Assembly: GCF_022179245.1 (NCBI RefSeq)
Contig: NZ_BPQM01000011.1
Span: forward strand, 1 to 48,631
Length of the DNA stretch: 48,631 bases
Direction of reading: 5' to 3'
DNA from: Methylobacterium gregans
GTDB lineage: Bacteria; Pseudomonadota; Alphaproteobacteria; Rhizobiales; Beijerinckiaceae
The translations under genes were made by a program, and so were the position numbers. The notes below the pieces were generated by a model. The model saw only the letters and a list, made by a program, of their open reading frames with translations. It made no database searches and was not told the origin of the DNA. Below are positions 21,384-30,286 of the stretch, piece by piece. Position 1 is the first letter of the stretch. Each line of letters opens with the position of its first letter.

Positions 21384-22325
21384 TCACACCCCGAAGATCG
21401 ACCAGCCCATGCGCTTGGTCAGGTGTTCCAGCGCGATGCGGCCGAGATGGGAGTTGCCGGCCGCATCCAGCCCCGGTGACCAGACCGCGATCGAGGCCTT
21501 GCCGGGAGCGACCGCCAGGATGCCGCCCCCGACCCCGCTCTTGCCGGGCAGGCCGACCCGGTAGGCGAAGTCACCCGAGCCGTCGTAGTGGCCGCAGGTG
21601 AGCATGATCGCGTTGATGCGGCGCGCCCGCTCGGCGGAGATCACCGAGTGGCCCGTCGCGGGGTTGCGCCCCGCATGGGCCAGGAACTGCCCGGCCGTGG
21701 CGAGCTGGCGGCAGGACATCGCGATGGCGCAGTGGTGGAAGTAGACGCCCAGCGTGTAGACCACCGGATTGTCGAGCACGCCGAAGGACTTCATGTAGTT
21801 GGCCAGCGCCGCGTTGCGGAAGCCCGTGCGCTGCTCGGAGGCCGCCACCGCCTCGTCGATGACGATGCCGGGATCCTGCCCCAGGAACTGCATGAAGCGC
21901 AGGATCTCGCCGAGCGCCTCCCGCGGCTGATGGCCCGAGAGGATCACGTCGGTCACCGCGATCGCGCCCGCGTTGATGAAGGGGTTGCGCGGGATGCCGC
22001 GCTCGCGCTCCAGCTGGACGATCGAGTTGAACGGGCTGCCCGAGGGCTCGCGCCCGACCCGGCGCCAGAGCCGATCACCGACCATGCCGAGCGCCAGCGT
22101 CAGGGTGAAGACCTTCGAGATGCTCTGGATCGAGAAGGGCACGTCCGCATCGCCCGCGGCCGCGACGCGGCCCTCCGCGTCGGTCACCGCGAGGCCGAAG
22201 CGGCGCGGATCGACGGTGGCGAGTTCCGGGATGTAGTCCGCGACCGCGCCGCGGTCGGGCCGCTCCCGCATCTCCTCGGCGATCTCGCGCACGGCATGTT
22301 CGAGTTCGGCGGCCGTGTGGCTCAT
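21384..22325 (-). CDS. glsA: Glutaminase A
   Basis: Hydrolyses glutamine to glutamate and ammonia. The 313-aa product belongs to the serine-dependent glutaminase family with a beta-lactamase-like fold: [10 protein letters not shown] holds the catalytic SxxK, followed by NPFINAGAI and [12 protein letters not shown], all conserved in GlsA. The ATG at 22325 ([12 protein letters not shown]) is the family start. It sits one short gene away from glnII, so genes for making and breaking glutamine are neighbours. Confidence 0.95.
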   Translation of the reverse strand: MSHTAAELEHAVREIAEEMRERPDRGAVADYIPELATVDPRRFGLAVTDAEGRVAAAGDADVPFSIQSISKVFTLTLALGMVGDRLWRRVGREPSGSPFNSIVQLERERGIPRNPFINAGAIAVTDVILSGHQPREALGEILRFMQFLGQDPGIVIDEAVAASEQRTGFRNAALANYMKSFGVLDNPVVYTLGVYFHHCAIAMSCRQLATAGQFLAHAGRNPATGHSVISAERARRINAIMLTCGHYDGSGDFAYRVGLPGKSGVGGGILAVAPGKASIAVWSPGLDAAGNSHLGRIALEHLTKRMGWSIFGV

Positions 22326-22492
22326 GCGATGTGGCTCGCGATCTGACTCATGCGGCGATGTCCCGGCGCGCTGCCGGCCGTGTCGAGGTCCGTGCGCGGC
22401 CTCCTCGCAAGACTCCGTCCAAAGGCATCTCCAAAAGGCCTCTCCGAAGATTCCGGACGAAGATCCGTTACGCGAACGCCGCCCTCCGCGCG

Positions 22493-22528
22493 GCGGCCCC
22501 CGCGGTATCCGCGGATGCGGGGGGCCGC
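22493..22528 (-). terminator. GC-rich hairpin downstream of yiaA-like gene
   Basis: An 11-bp stem (GCGGCCCCCGC pairing with GCGGGGGGCCGC, one bulged G) lies about 28 bp beyond the stop of the YiaA/YiaB gene and before glsA. No T-run follows, so it is a plausible but not certain terminator. Confidence 0.45.
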
Positions 22529-22555
22529 TCAAGCGGGGGCGCTGCGCGCCCTGCC

Positions 22556-22831
22556 CTACTCCTTGCCCGCCGTCATCAGCAGGCGCTCGGTGCGGGCGTC
22601 CTCAATGCGGTTGACCATGCGGCGCGATTCGTGGACGTCGCGCACCGTCTTGGTCATCGTCACGCAGGACTGGATCAGCATCGCGGTGCCCATGGCGAAG
22701 TAGCCCTTGAGCCAGATGTCGATCGGCATGAACACGATGCCGAGCGCCACCATCGCGACCGAGCCGATGAACGAGGCGTAGGTGAAGCTCACCCAGCCGG
22801 AGGAGTGCTGCTGCGTCTGCTCGTGGGTCAT
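22556..22831 (-). CDS. YiaA/YiaB family inner membrane protein
   Basis: A 91-aa protein with two membrane helices (about 16-35 and 39-58: [20 protein letters not shown] and [20 protein letters not shown]) followed by a charged cytoplasmic tail ([22 protein letters not shown]). This matches the YiaA/YiaB two-helix domain. It is 81 bp downstream of the PspA-like gene on the same strand, and a GGAG site precedes the ATG. Family members next to pspA are common; a role in membrane stress is inferred. Confidence 0.88.
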   Translation of the reverse strand: MTHEQTQQHSSGWVSFTYASFIGSVAMVALGIVFMPIDIWLKGYFAMGTAMLIQSCVTMTKTVRDVHESRRMVNRIEDARTERLLMTAGKE

Positions 22832-22849
22832 GGTCGTGTCTCCAAGAGA

Positions 22850-22901
22850 TCGGAGGGACGGATCGGGGACGGATCGGAAGGTCGGATCGGAGGGACGGAT
22901 G
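22850..22901. repeat. Short degenerate direct repeats in the pspA-yiaA spacer
   Basis: About five copies of a GGATCGG core separated by 3-5 purine-rich bases fill the gap between the two genes. It looks like slippage-type repetition. Confidence 0.6.
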
Positions 22902-22912
22902 CGTCGGTCGGG

Positions 22913-23626
22913 TCAGGCGGGCTCGGAGGCCGGCTCGGCGGCGCGCCGGCGCAGGCGCTCCAGCACCGCGCCGCCGGTCGGCGTCCCGGAGGCACCCCCT
23001 GCCCGTCCGCCGGCCGGGCCGAACCCCGCCCGCTCCAGGCGCGCGCCGATGTCCCGGCCGGGCTCGGCCTCCGCGAGCGCGGCCTCGGCATCGGCAGCCT
23101 CGGCCTGGAGCGCGCGCAGGCGCGCCAGCGTCGCCTCGGCCTCGCGCAGGGTGGCGGCGTCCTGCCGGGGCGCCCCCGCGCCGAGGCGTCGGACCGCCTC
23201 CTGCGCGGCCGCGACGCGCCGGCCCCGCTCCAGCTCGGCCTGCCGCCGCGTCGCGTCGGCGACACGCGCCCGGATCCGGCCGATCTCGGCGGCGAAGCGG
23301 GCCCGGGCCGCCTTGAGCGCGTCGCGCTCGGCCTCCAGATCCGCGATCGCCGCGGCCGCCTCCCCGGCCAGATCCTCGCGACCGCCCCGGAGGGCCGAGA
23401 CCGCCTGCGCCTCCAGCGCGACGATGCGCGCCTCCGCCTCCTCCAGACGGCGTGCCTCGGCCCGGTCGCCCGCCACCGCCACGGCGAGCGCCTGCCGACC
23501 CCGCTCCAGCCCGGCCCGGGTCTCGCGGATCTGCTGGTCCAGGATCAGCAGCGCGTTACGATCGAAGATCTCCTCGGCGGCCCGCGCCGCCTGGCCACGC
23601 AACAAGGTCTCGAACAGCTTGAACAT
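22913..23626 (-). CDS. PspA/IM30 family protein
   Basis: A 237-aa, almost entirely alpha-helical coiled-coil protein. The start MFKLFETLLRGQAARAAEEIFDRNALLILDQQIRE is that of PspA/IM30 proteins (amphipathic helix 0, then the first hairpin). The body is Ala/Arg/Glu heptads; the C-terminus is disordered. Family members are ESCRT-III-like and stabilise damaged inner membrane. It is followed by the YiaA-like gene, and its upstream region carries three GAAC-N3-GTTC palindromes shared with the divergent TetR gene, so TetR control is likely. Confidence 0.9.
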   Translation of the reverse strand: MFKLFETLLRGQAARAAEEIFDRNALLILDQQIRETRAGLERGRQALAVAVAGDRAEARRLEEAEARIVALEAQAVSALRGGREDLAGEAAAAIADLEAERDALKAARARFAAEIGRIRARVADATRRQAELERGRRVAAAQEAVRRLGAGAPRQDAATLREAEATLARLRALQAEAADAEAALAEAEPGRDIGARLERAGFGPAGGRAGGASGTPTGGAVLERLRRRAAEPASEPA

Positions 23627-23644
23627 GGGGTCGCTCCACTCCGC

Positions 23645-23703
23645 GAACGATGTTCTGAACGTCGTTCACGAAATGCTTGATCGCAGAGTTATGAACGATG
23701 TTC
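23645..23703. promoter_or_regulatory. Three GAAC-N3-GTTC palindromes, probable TetR operators
   Basis: GAACGATGTTC (23645-23655), GAACGTCGTTC (23657-23667) and GAACGATGTTC (23693-23703) lie between the divergent pspA-like and tetR-like genes. The first two are spaced 12 bp centre to centre and the third 36 bp further, i.e. on one helical phase within a base pair or two. Binding by the adjacent TetR protein is inference from position. Confidence 0.75.
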
Positions 23704-23755
23704 AGTGCGCTGCGACACCTTTGCCGCCGGATTTGCTGTGCGCGGGAGCGGGCGC

Positions 23756-24433
23756 GTGAGCGTCGGTGATCGCCCCGGCAACGCGCCTGAGGATCGGCGC
23801 GAGGAGCGCCGCGCGGCCCTGCGGGAGGCTCTGCTGGCCGCCGCCGAGCGCACCATCGCGGCGCAGGGGCTGGCCGCGCTCCGGGCGCGGGACCTCGCGC
23901 GGGAGGCGGGCTGCGCGGTCGGGGCGATCTACACGGTGTTCCCCGACCTCGACGCCCTGGCGCTCGCGGTGAACCTGCGCACCCTGAACCTGTTCGATGC
24001 GGCTCTCGGGCCGGCGGAACGGCCGGACGGTGCGATCGACGGACCGGCCGCGGCCGCCGACGAACTGGTGCGGCTGGGCCTCGCCTATCTGGCCTTCGCC
24101 GGGGCGCATCCGCTGCGCTGGGACGCGCTCTTCCGGCATCGTCCGCCGCCGGGGCAGCGGGCGCCCGACTGGTACGTGGCCGAGCAGGCGCGCCTGTTCA
24201 GCCGCATCGAGCGTCCCCTGGCGGCGCTCCGTCCCGACCTGCCGGAGCCGGAATGCCGGCTGCTCGCCCGCAGCCTGTTCTCGGCCACCCACGGCATCGT
24301 CGCCCTCGGCCTTGACGAGCAGCGCATGGCGCTGCCGGTCGCGACCCTGCGGGTCCAACTCGAGATACTGGTTCGCGCCATGGCGACCGGTCTGACTGCG
24401 CAGGTATCCGGAGACTGCCGGTCCGGGACTTGA
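23756..24433 (+). CDS. TetR family transcriptional regulator
   Basis: A 225-aa regulator. Residues about 20-70 form the TetR helix-turn-helix (ALLAAAERTIAAQGLAALRARDLAREAGCAVGAIYTVFPDLDALALAV). The C-terminal ligand domain (about 85-220) resembles the TetR_C_33/WHG type (LAYLAFAGAHPLRWDALFRH, ATHGIVALGL). I prefer GTG 23756 with a GGGAG site; the frame is open to 23705. Divergent from pspA-yiaA across three palindromes, which suggests autoregulation and control of that pair. Ligand unknown. Confidence 0.88.
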   Translation: MSVGDRPGNAPEDRREERRAALREALLAAAERTIAAQGLAALRARDLAREAGCAVGAIYTVFPDLDALALAVNLRTLNLFDAALGPAERPDGAIDGPAAAADELVRLGLAYLAFAGAHPLRWDALFRHRPPPGQRAPDWYVAEQARLFSRIERPLAALRPDLPEPECRLLARSLFSATHGIVALGLDEQRMALPVATLRVQLEILVRAMATGLTAQVSGDCRSGT

Positions 24434-24610
24434 ATGAATACGGAGACGAATGCTCGGAGTTGGGGGGGGTAAGCAGAATTAACGTCTGTGTAACGCGGGC
24501 GAATTTTGTTTCTCCGTTTCTCGGTCTGCTTGCCCATTTGATAATTGTTAACGCAGAATCTCTAAGGGTTTTACGTTCCGAATTTGACCTAGGACTATAA
24601 GGATCGTGTG

Positions 24611-24757
24611 ATGGCGCTCAACCTCAAGCAATGGTTGGCAGGGCTGTTCGGGCTGATGCTCGTCCTGGCGCTGGCGCAGGGCGGTCTGGCGCTCGTCAAG
24701 CTCGACGCGGTCGCGGACCGGACGACGCTGCTGCTCGACGACACGATCCCGTTGTAA
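24611..24757 (+). pseudogene. 5' fragment of a methyl-accepting chemotaxis protein gene
   Basis: The 48 codons encode MALNLKQWLAGLFGLMLVL and on to LDDTIP, the N-terminal membrane helix and start of the periplasmic four-helix sensor of a transmembrane chemoreceptor. The match ends at 24752; the next bases form a leucine codon and TAA that already belong to the inserted DNA starting TGTAACGCG. The rest of the receptor (HAMP and signalling domain) is not found on the plus strand in this window. The receptor was therefore disrupted by the insertion and should be non-functional. Confidence 0.8.
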
Positions 24758-24876
24758 CGCGAACCATTGAATTTCCATCACCTGTTCGTAAGGCGCTGTA
24801 ATTCTTGGGGTCTGTCTCTCATTCCTACCCATAAAGCCCCCCAAAGCGACGCATACAATGGGTGGGAACGAACCAT
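24753..24876. promoter_or_regulatory. Putative Tn7-like transposon end with TnsB-site-like repeats
   Basis: Begins TGT directly at the chemoreceptor break. CGAACCAT occurs at 24760-24767 and 24869-24876. Between them CATTCCTACCCA is nearly an inverted copy of TGGGTGGGAACG. Tn7-like ends normally carry several roughly 20-bp TnsB sites, which this arrangement resembles; assignment is inference. Confidence 0.5.
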
Positions 24877-24937
24877 ACCCCAGCCCGAACGCCTCGCCTC
24901 CCCTCTTTGCCCTCTCCTGCCCTCTCCTGCAGATAAC

Positions 24938-24963
24938 AAAAAAGCCCCGGCGCTGCCGAGGCT
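24938..24963 (-). terminator. Rho-independent terminator after tniQ
   Basis: On the minus strand AGCCTCGG-CAGCG-CCGGGGCT (one G-T pair) is followed by a TTTTTT run. It lies 32 bp past the tniQ stop and should end the tns operon transcript. Confidence 0.85.
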
Positions 24964-24994
24964 GATCGAAGCATCTCATCAAGACGTTCGCGTT

Positions 24995-26830
24995 TCATAG
25001 ATCTGGTAGGCGTTCTCGCAAGTAATATGTCGCGCCGACGCTTGTCCTATCGATCGCGGGAGGTGTCTCTTTCAACCGATCGATGATATCGGTGTAGCGC
25101 AGTTTTTTTGTTCGGCAAAGCTCGGTAAACGATACGTACGTCCTCTGAAATTCCTCGAGACTCTGCCGGTCGACCATCCGAAGTCCGCGACTGGATGCGG
25201 GGCGGCTGGCCGCGCTTTGCGACAGATAGCCTTCTCGGACGAGCGCGACGACGACCGATCGCGATGTGGCCAAGCTGGCGGTGGCATCCGCCATCGTCAC
25301 CCCCTCGGACCCCGACCCCCAGACGATCCGCTTGATCTCGGAGCTATCGACGAGGACCGATGGGTAACCCGTTGGCCCGGGCTTTCTACCGATCCAGGAC
25401 AGTTTGCCCTGTTGGATGAGCGCAAGGATGTCCACGGCGGGAATGCCGCTGTTCGAGGCCGCGCGCAGGACATCGCAGATGGGTTCGTCATATGTCTTTG
25501 TGACGTGCGCGCGACGATAGATATCACCGAAAAGAGCGTCCAAGTCACGCTTTGCGTAGGTTTTCCGATGCGTATCGTGTTTGCCAGAGTGGTCGATGCG
25601 CGGCCGGATGTAGCCCCCGCGAATGAGCATGTTGGCTTGTCGGCGATCACTGCCCAAGTAACTCGCAATCGCTGCGATGCTGATTTTATTGTCGCTCTCG
25701 CCGAGAAGATGGCGAGCGGCCTCGGCATCGAAGAGAACGTTCCGGCTGGAGTACTTGCTGTGGTCGCTCGCTATCAGCCCGGCGGCGGCGAGAATCTTCC
25801 TGAGCCGCTTGGGATGGCGTCCCGTTTCACGGGCCGCGGTACGGATCGAGTGGAGAACCCTTTTCTCGACACGGTGGTTGAGAACGACGTCGCCCGGGCC
25901 GACGGGCATCGTCTCGATGATGTGACGGCGTAAGAGGTCCCGGACGGGCCCGAAGCCGGGATCCCGGTTCTTGTGCGCGACGGACCAGTAGATCGGACCG
26001 AAGACGGCGCGCGGGCCTGTGCGCCCAGTTCGTCGCGAGACGTAGCTCGCTTGCATCTGTGAGAGCGCGGCTCGGATGCCGGCTTCACCCGTGCGTGCAA
26101 CCTCGAAGCCGGCATGGCCGATGCCGTGCAGTTCGGTGTCCGATAGGGTCGAGATATCGGCGGTCGCGCCGAGGGTCATCGAGGCTCCGAGCAACTCGCA
26201 CGTCGCGATCGCGATGTTGAGATCCAGGTGATCCAGCCAGGGTGCTCCGGTCGGCCGACGGTCCAGCCGATCCATCACGTAGGCCTCGAGGGCGGAGGGG
26301 TGTTGTGGGATCGGTCTCTGAGCGAGCTCTCGAATACGCTTCTGGTGATCCCGCAAGTTCAGAGTGAAGTCGTGTCGTGCATGGGCGGCGCTGTCCGCGA
26401 TTGGAACGAGCGCGCATGTGTGGATGGGACATGTGCGAATGACGGAGAGCTGCCAGAGAGTGCGGCCGTAGATCGCGTGCGCGCGCGTGGCCGCCGCCAC
26501 TTCGAGATCGGTGTTCAGGCAAGACGGGCAGACACGGACTTTGAGGCGGCGGAGCATGCGCTTGGTGAAGCGCTCGCCACGGAGCATGAAGTTCTGACCG
26601 GACTGGACGATGCTGGCCCGCTCCAATGCGTCCAGGGAGGTCCCGGTCAACTTGCTAAGCTTGACCAAAGCCTCCGGCCTACCGTTAGCGCAGGCTTGGA
26701 ACTTCAAGCCCATATCCAGGCAGAACTCATTCGCAGATCTGACGCGATTGCACGCTGCCAAGCGTGAAACCCAGCTCGGTACGGACTCGTCGGCGATGAG
26801 ATCGCAGCGGATGGCAAGGCGTGGTCTCAC
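24995..26830 (-). CDS. tniQ: TniQ/TnsD family target-selection protein
   Basis: A 611-aa protein of the TniQ family, which selects or links to the target site in Tn7-like and Tn5053-like transposition. The N-terminal domain shows DESVPSWVSRLA and a zinc-ribbon pattern CPSC (near residue 101) with RTCPIHTCAL further on. The long C-terminal half (about 280-611) contains several helix-turn-helix-like stretches (e.g. SIAAIASYLGSDRRQANMLI) and is TnsD-sized, so it may bind DNA specifically. GTG start overlaps the tnsC stop by 4 bp (GTGA). Last gene of the operon. More A/T-rich than the core genes. Confidence 0.9.
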   Translation of the reverse strand: MRPRLAIRCDLIADESVPSWVSRLAACNRVRSANEFCLDMGLKFQACANGRPEALVKLSKLTGTSLDALERASIVQSGQNFMLRGERFTKRMLRRLKVRVCPSCLNTDLEVAAATRAHAIYGRTLWQLSVIRTCPIHTCALVPIADSAAHARHDFTLNLRDHQKRIRELAQRPIPQHPSALEAYVMDRLDRRPTGAPWLDHLDLNIAIATCELLGASMTLGATADISTLSDTELHGIGHAGFEVARTGEAGIRAALSQMQASYVSRRTGRTGPRAVFGPIYWSVAHKNRDPGFGPVRDLLRRHIIETMPVGPGDVVLNHRVEKRVLHSIRTAARETGRHPKRLRKILAAAGLIASDHSKYSSRNVLFDAEAARHLLGESDNKISIAAIASYLGSDRRQANMLIRGGYIRPRIDHSGKHDTHRKTYAKRDLDALFGDIYRRAHVTKTYDEPICDVLRAASNSGIPAVDILALIQQGKLSWIGRKPGPTGYPSVLVDSSEIKRIVWGSGSEGVTMADATASLATSRSVVVALVREGYLSQSAASRPASSRGLRMVDRQSLEEFQRTYVSFTELCRTKKLRYTDIIDRLKETPPAIDRTSVGATYYLRERLPDL

Positions 26831-27978
26831 GGGCGACGTTCCTGCGGGCGCGGTGAGGACGCTTTTTTGCGCGGCGTCTTTGCAGCCGGCTCAGGCTTGG
26901 GCGCGAGCGTCGCTAGCCAATCGCCGCTGACGAAGGGGTTCTCTTCATCGCTGCAGCCGATGCGTCTCTCCAGCGCCTCGGCGAAGTGATCGCGCGTGAG
27001 GATGGCCCTGGGTGCAGCGAACGGGGCAGCGCGCAGCGAGAGCGTGTCATCGGCTGGGTCAGCGTCGAAGGTTTCCGCATCCAGTGCGACCTCGATCGCA
27101 TCGTGCGTGATCTCGATGGCGATCCCGAACAGGTTCCCGGCCGCGTGGATCAGACGTGGTGCGAGGTCCGCCTCGACACCGGCTTCGACCGAGAGGCCGG
27201 CAATCTGCGCGAGGCCCGCGATCACTGCGGCGATGTCGGCATTGTCGTCGGGAGAGCGAAGGGGTTTGAGGGTGACGAAGCGGGCGCGGCGCTCGAGCTG
27301 GATCTCACTACGGATGAACTGGGCGACGCTCGGCAGGCCACAGACGATTACGGATATGCGCCAATCCGGGTTGATCATCATGTCTTTGATGGTGTTTGCG
27401 ACCTTCCGGTGCTCGTCGATGTTCGGAGTCTGTGTGATGTGTTGCATCTCGTCGTAACAGACGATGAGCTTATTGCCGGCATCAAGCTGGTCTCGGACCT
27501 TCTCCCAAGTCATGGCTTCGGGCAAATCGCGCGCGAGCGGGTATCCGGCCCGGGCGATGGTATCCCGTCCGAGTTGCTTGAGCGTGCATGGTGAGGGAAC
27601 GTTGACGAGTGTGACCGGTCCGTCCGTGCCTTCCGGATCGTAGCCTGCCAGTTTTGGATGCCGCCGGATCGTCCTGAGCAAGCTGCGGGTTTTGCCGGCC
27701 CCACTGGGCGCGGTCAGCACGAGCAAGCGGCCTTCCCGCCGGTTGTTTCGCGAACGGGCCATCGTCGTGTTGGCCCGGAAGCCAGCATGCCTGAGCAGGC
27801 GATTGAACTCGTATCTCAATCGTGCGTCGTTGGCGGAGGTGACGTACTTGCTCTTGACCATTTCAAGGCGCTGCAGGCGTTCGAGCTCGTTCGGGTTCAA
27901 GTCGCTGAAGAGGTTGGCGGACGGGTCGGTGTTCTGGTGGTCCTCGGGCGTCAACACGGTTGGCTCCAGCAGGTGCAT
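26827..27978 (-). CDS. tnsC: TnsC/TniB-like AAA+ ATPase, transposition regulator
   Basis: A 383-aa ATPase that in Tn7-like systems bridges the target selector and the TnsAB transposase. Walker A is APSGAGKTRS (near residue 93), Walker B is KLIVCYDEMQHI, and a sensor-1-like ISVIVCGLPS follows, as in the AAA_22 group. The C-terminus is basic and low-complexity (PAAKTPRKKASSPRPQ). I prefer ATG 27978 (MHLLEPTVLTPEDHQ); the frame is open to 28164 and would overlap tnsB. It follows tnsB by 49 bp and overlaps tniQ. Confidence 0.9.
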   Translation of the reverse strand: MHLLEPTVLTPEDHQNTDPSANLFSDLNPNELERLQRLEMVKSKYVTSANDARLRYEFNRLLRHAGFRANTTMARSRNNRREGRLLVLTAPSGAGKTRSLLRTIRRHPKLAGYDPEGTDGPVTLVNVPSPCTLKQLGRDTIARAGYPLARDLPEAMTWEKVRDQLDAGNKLIVCYDEMQHITQTPNIDEHRKVANTIKDMMINPDWRISVIVCGLPSVAQFIRSEIQLERRARFVTLKPLRSPDDNADIAAVIAGLAQIAGLSVEAGVEADLAPRLIHAAGNLFGIAIEITHDAIEVALDAETFDADPADDTLSLRAAPFAAPRAILTRDHFAEALERRIGCSDEENPFVSGDWLATLAPKPEPAAKTPRKKASSPRPQERRP

Positions 27979-28027
27979 GGGGTTGGGGGTGCTCCTGTAC
28001 CGGTCGGCACGGGCGCGTCGTTGGACG

Positions 28028-30286
28028 TCAGTCCTCGAAGCCGATGCCGGGGCCTTTCCGGGGCGCAGGCGTCGTTGGGGCCTCAGGCGTGGACGGCCGC
28101 CGCGACAGCTTCGGCTTCGGTGTCGCCGGCGTGTCCTCGACTGGGTCGGGAAGTGGTGCGCCACTGGTCGGAATGACGCTGGTGAACGGATCCACGGCGG
28201 GCGCGTTGGCGAAATCCGCGTCGCTCGGGATCGTGAACGTGCGCAGGTTGTGTTCTGCCCGGGCGACGTCCTCCGGCTCCGCGAAGCGCGCGAGAAAGGT
28301 CGCCGCTTTTTCCGCCGCGGACGCCCGCCCTTGGATGGCTCGGAGCGCCTCGAAGACGATGTCCTGCGTCAGCAGCGCCTCGTTGGCGTAGCGCTTGGCG
28401 AGCTGTTCGCAGAGCGCTTGATGCTCGGCGAGGCTGACGCCGTCGAAGCCTGTCGTAGCCGCCCGGACTTCGTGCCAAGTGCCCTCGATCTCGACCGAGA
28501 GCGCGCCGATGTCCTGGGGGTCGACCCGTATGGGCACGCGGATGCCCCCGCGCTTCAGGTAGAGGTCGCGCAGGACGTCGCCGCCGTAGTGCAGGCCCAT
28601 GAAGCGCAGGCCGTGCCGACCGAGCACGCGCTCGAAACGCAGTCCGAAGATCGCCCGCCGCTCGTTGCGGCCGGGGATCGGAATCACGCCGTAGAGGTCG
28701 GTCAGCCGGTTCCAAGCGTTGGCCGGTGTCTCGCCACCGAGTCCCGCATGCGGCGTGTTGTGGTAGACGTCCAGAGCGTAGCGCAGGGCGGCGAGGACGA
28801 AGTCCTCAACTGTTATGCTCACCCTTTGCAGAGCCGGGTAATCGCCTCGGGCGACCACGTTGCTGAACGTCTGCCCGGTGAATTCTCGCACGAGCTGTAA
28901 GGACAGCGTCCGGAACAGGCGCTCGATGGTGCCGCGCAGGTGTGGCATCCCGGCCGGCGGGATGTCGTGACCGCTGCCGAGACCGATCACCGCGAGGTGA
29001 AACCGGGGGTCGATGAACGAACCGCCGCTGTCGGTGGCCACGTCCTCCGGGCGCAGGGCCATGTGGCGGCATGGCGTGACCGCCCCGACGGCGGCTGCGA
29101 GGTCGCCTTTATCGGACACGACCATCTCAAGGGTCGAGATGGCATTGCGCACGGAAGCCGTCTCGTCGACCCGCATGCCGAGGACGCAGCGCGTGGCCAC
29201 GTCTATGGCGACGCACAGGAACCAGCGGCGCTTCTTCAGCTCATCGAGTTGCTCCTCGGTCAAATCCTTCAGCAGGTCGGTCTGGGACAGCAGGAAGAAC
29301 AGGTCGATCTTCCATTCGTCCATCTCGACCCTTTGGCCTGGACGCAGCGCCTCGGCTTTGCCGACGATGAAGCGATGCTTGCGGGTCGCCCGGTCGACGC
29401 CCAGGCGCTTGGCCTCCACGAGGAACACGTCGAGGGCGTCAATCCGCCGGGAGAGCGTCCGGTCCGACGGGACGGGATAGGGCGGGAGGCCCTCAGCCTT
29501 GCGCTTGGCATTGAGCGCGTCGAGGGCAGCCCGCAGTTTCCGGTGACACTGCGCTACGGACCGGTTCTTCTCCTGCGCGAACATCTCCGCATGTTCTTGC
29601 AGGACACGTTCGACCTCCGCCGCATAGCGGGGCGTACGATTGCCGCACCGTGCCGTCTTCGGGCGGAGCACGAGCGGATTATGGCAGGCCGCCTCGTAGT
29701 CGTTGAGCCACTCCCGAAACCTGCGAGGCCCGGGGCCGCAGCAGCTATCAACCCTGGTGCCGGCGCGGGTCTTGCGCGGTTTGCGCAGGGTGCCGTCTTC
29801 GGCGAGCGGTTGTGCGCGGGCGTTGGCGCGCGCCTGAACTCTCGCACCCACTTCGACAAGAGCCTCCTCCAGACCCTTGTTCGAGCGCATTCGGCGCGCC
29901 TTGCGCTCGCGTGGCGGCCTATTCGCGTCTTCGTTGTGCTGCTCGGCTTCGACCTCGAGAAACGTGGTGATCCATTCGAGCTTCCAGGCGATCGCCTGCT
30001 GGTCCTTGACCGGCAGTGCCGCAACCGATCCCGCACCCGCCATCATGCGGGTCCGCACTGTGATCGGGGCGTAGTGCCCGACGCTGATCTCGAGACGACC
30101 GGCCAGCGAAAGGGCCGCCAAGCGCGCGTGCTCAAAGCTCTCGTGCAGCGCGGTCTCCACGTTTTGAAGAACGTAGCCACCGTCCGCCTCGCCGGTGACG
30201 CGATATGCGACGCCGTCGATGGTGATCGCATCCGTGACGCCGAGGCGCTGACGCGCCCCGGCCGAGAGAGGCTTTGGGCTCGTCAT
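28028..30286 (-). CDS. tnsB: TnsB-like DDE transposase (Mu/rve family)
   Basis: A 752-aa transposase that would cut and join the 3' ends. The retroviral-integrase-fold core shows the DDE triad: VEMDEWK (about 325), VATDSGGSF (about 417) and GTIERLF (about 447). N-terminal helix-turn-helix regions (about 200-290, e.g. PSDRTLSRRID) fit end-binding domains; a Mu C-terminal beta domain follows (about 540-600). The C-terminus is Pro-rich (PKPKLSRRPSTPEAPTTPAPRKG), where TnsC contact lies in Tn7. The ATG overlaps the tnsA stop by 4 bp (ATGA). All catalytic residues are intact. Confidence 0.92.
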   Translation of the reverse strand: MTSPKPLSAGARQRLGVTDAITIDGVAYRVTGEADGGYVLQNVETALHESFEHARLAALSLAGRLEISVGHYAPITVRTRMMAGAGSVAALPVKDQQAIAWKLEWITTFLEVEAEQHNEDANRPPRERKARRMRSNKGLEEALVEVGARVQARANARAQPLAEDGTLRKPRKTRAGTRVDSCCGPGPRRFREWLNDYEAACHNPLVLRPKTARCGNRTPRYAAEVERVLQEHAEMFAQEKNRSVAQCHRKLRAALDALNAKRKAEGLPPYPVPSDRTLSRRIDALDVFLVEAKRLGVDRATRKHRFIVGKAEALRPGQRVEMDEWKIDLFFLLSQTDLLKDLTEEQLDELKKRRWFLCVAIDVATRCVLGMRVDETASVRNAISTLEMVVSDKGDLAAAVGAVTPCRHMALRPEDVATDSGGSFIDPRFHLAVIGLGSGHDIPPAGMPHLRGTIERLFRTLSLQLVREFTGQTFSNVVARGDYPALQRVSITVEDFVLAALRYALDVYHNTPHAGLGGETPANAWNRLTDLYGVIPIPGRNERRAIFGLRFERVLGRHGLRFMGLHYGGDVLRDLYLKRGGIRVPIRVDPQDIGALSVEIEGTWHEVRAATTGFDGVSLAEHQALCEQLAKRYANEALLTQDIVFEALRAIQGRASAAEKAATFLARFAEPEDVARAEHNLRTFTIPSDADFANAPAVDPFTSVIPTSGAPLPDPVEDTPATPKPKLSRRPSTPEAPTTPAPRKGPGIGFED

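Noticed and set aside
24758..24994. Possible CRISPR array or guide RNA beside tniQ, as in CRISPR-associated transposons
   Set aside because: No repeated 28-37 bp units and no cas genes anywhere in the window; only putative transposon-end motifs, a 10-bp direct repeat and a terminator are visible.
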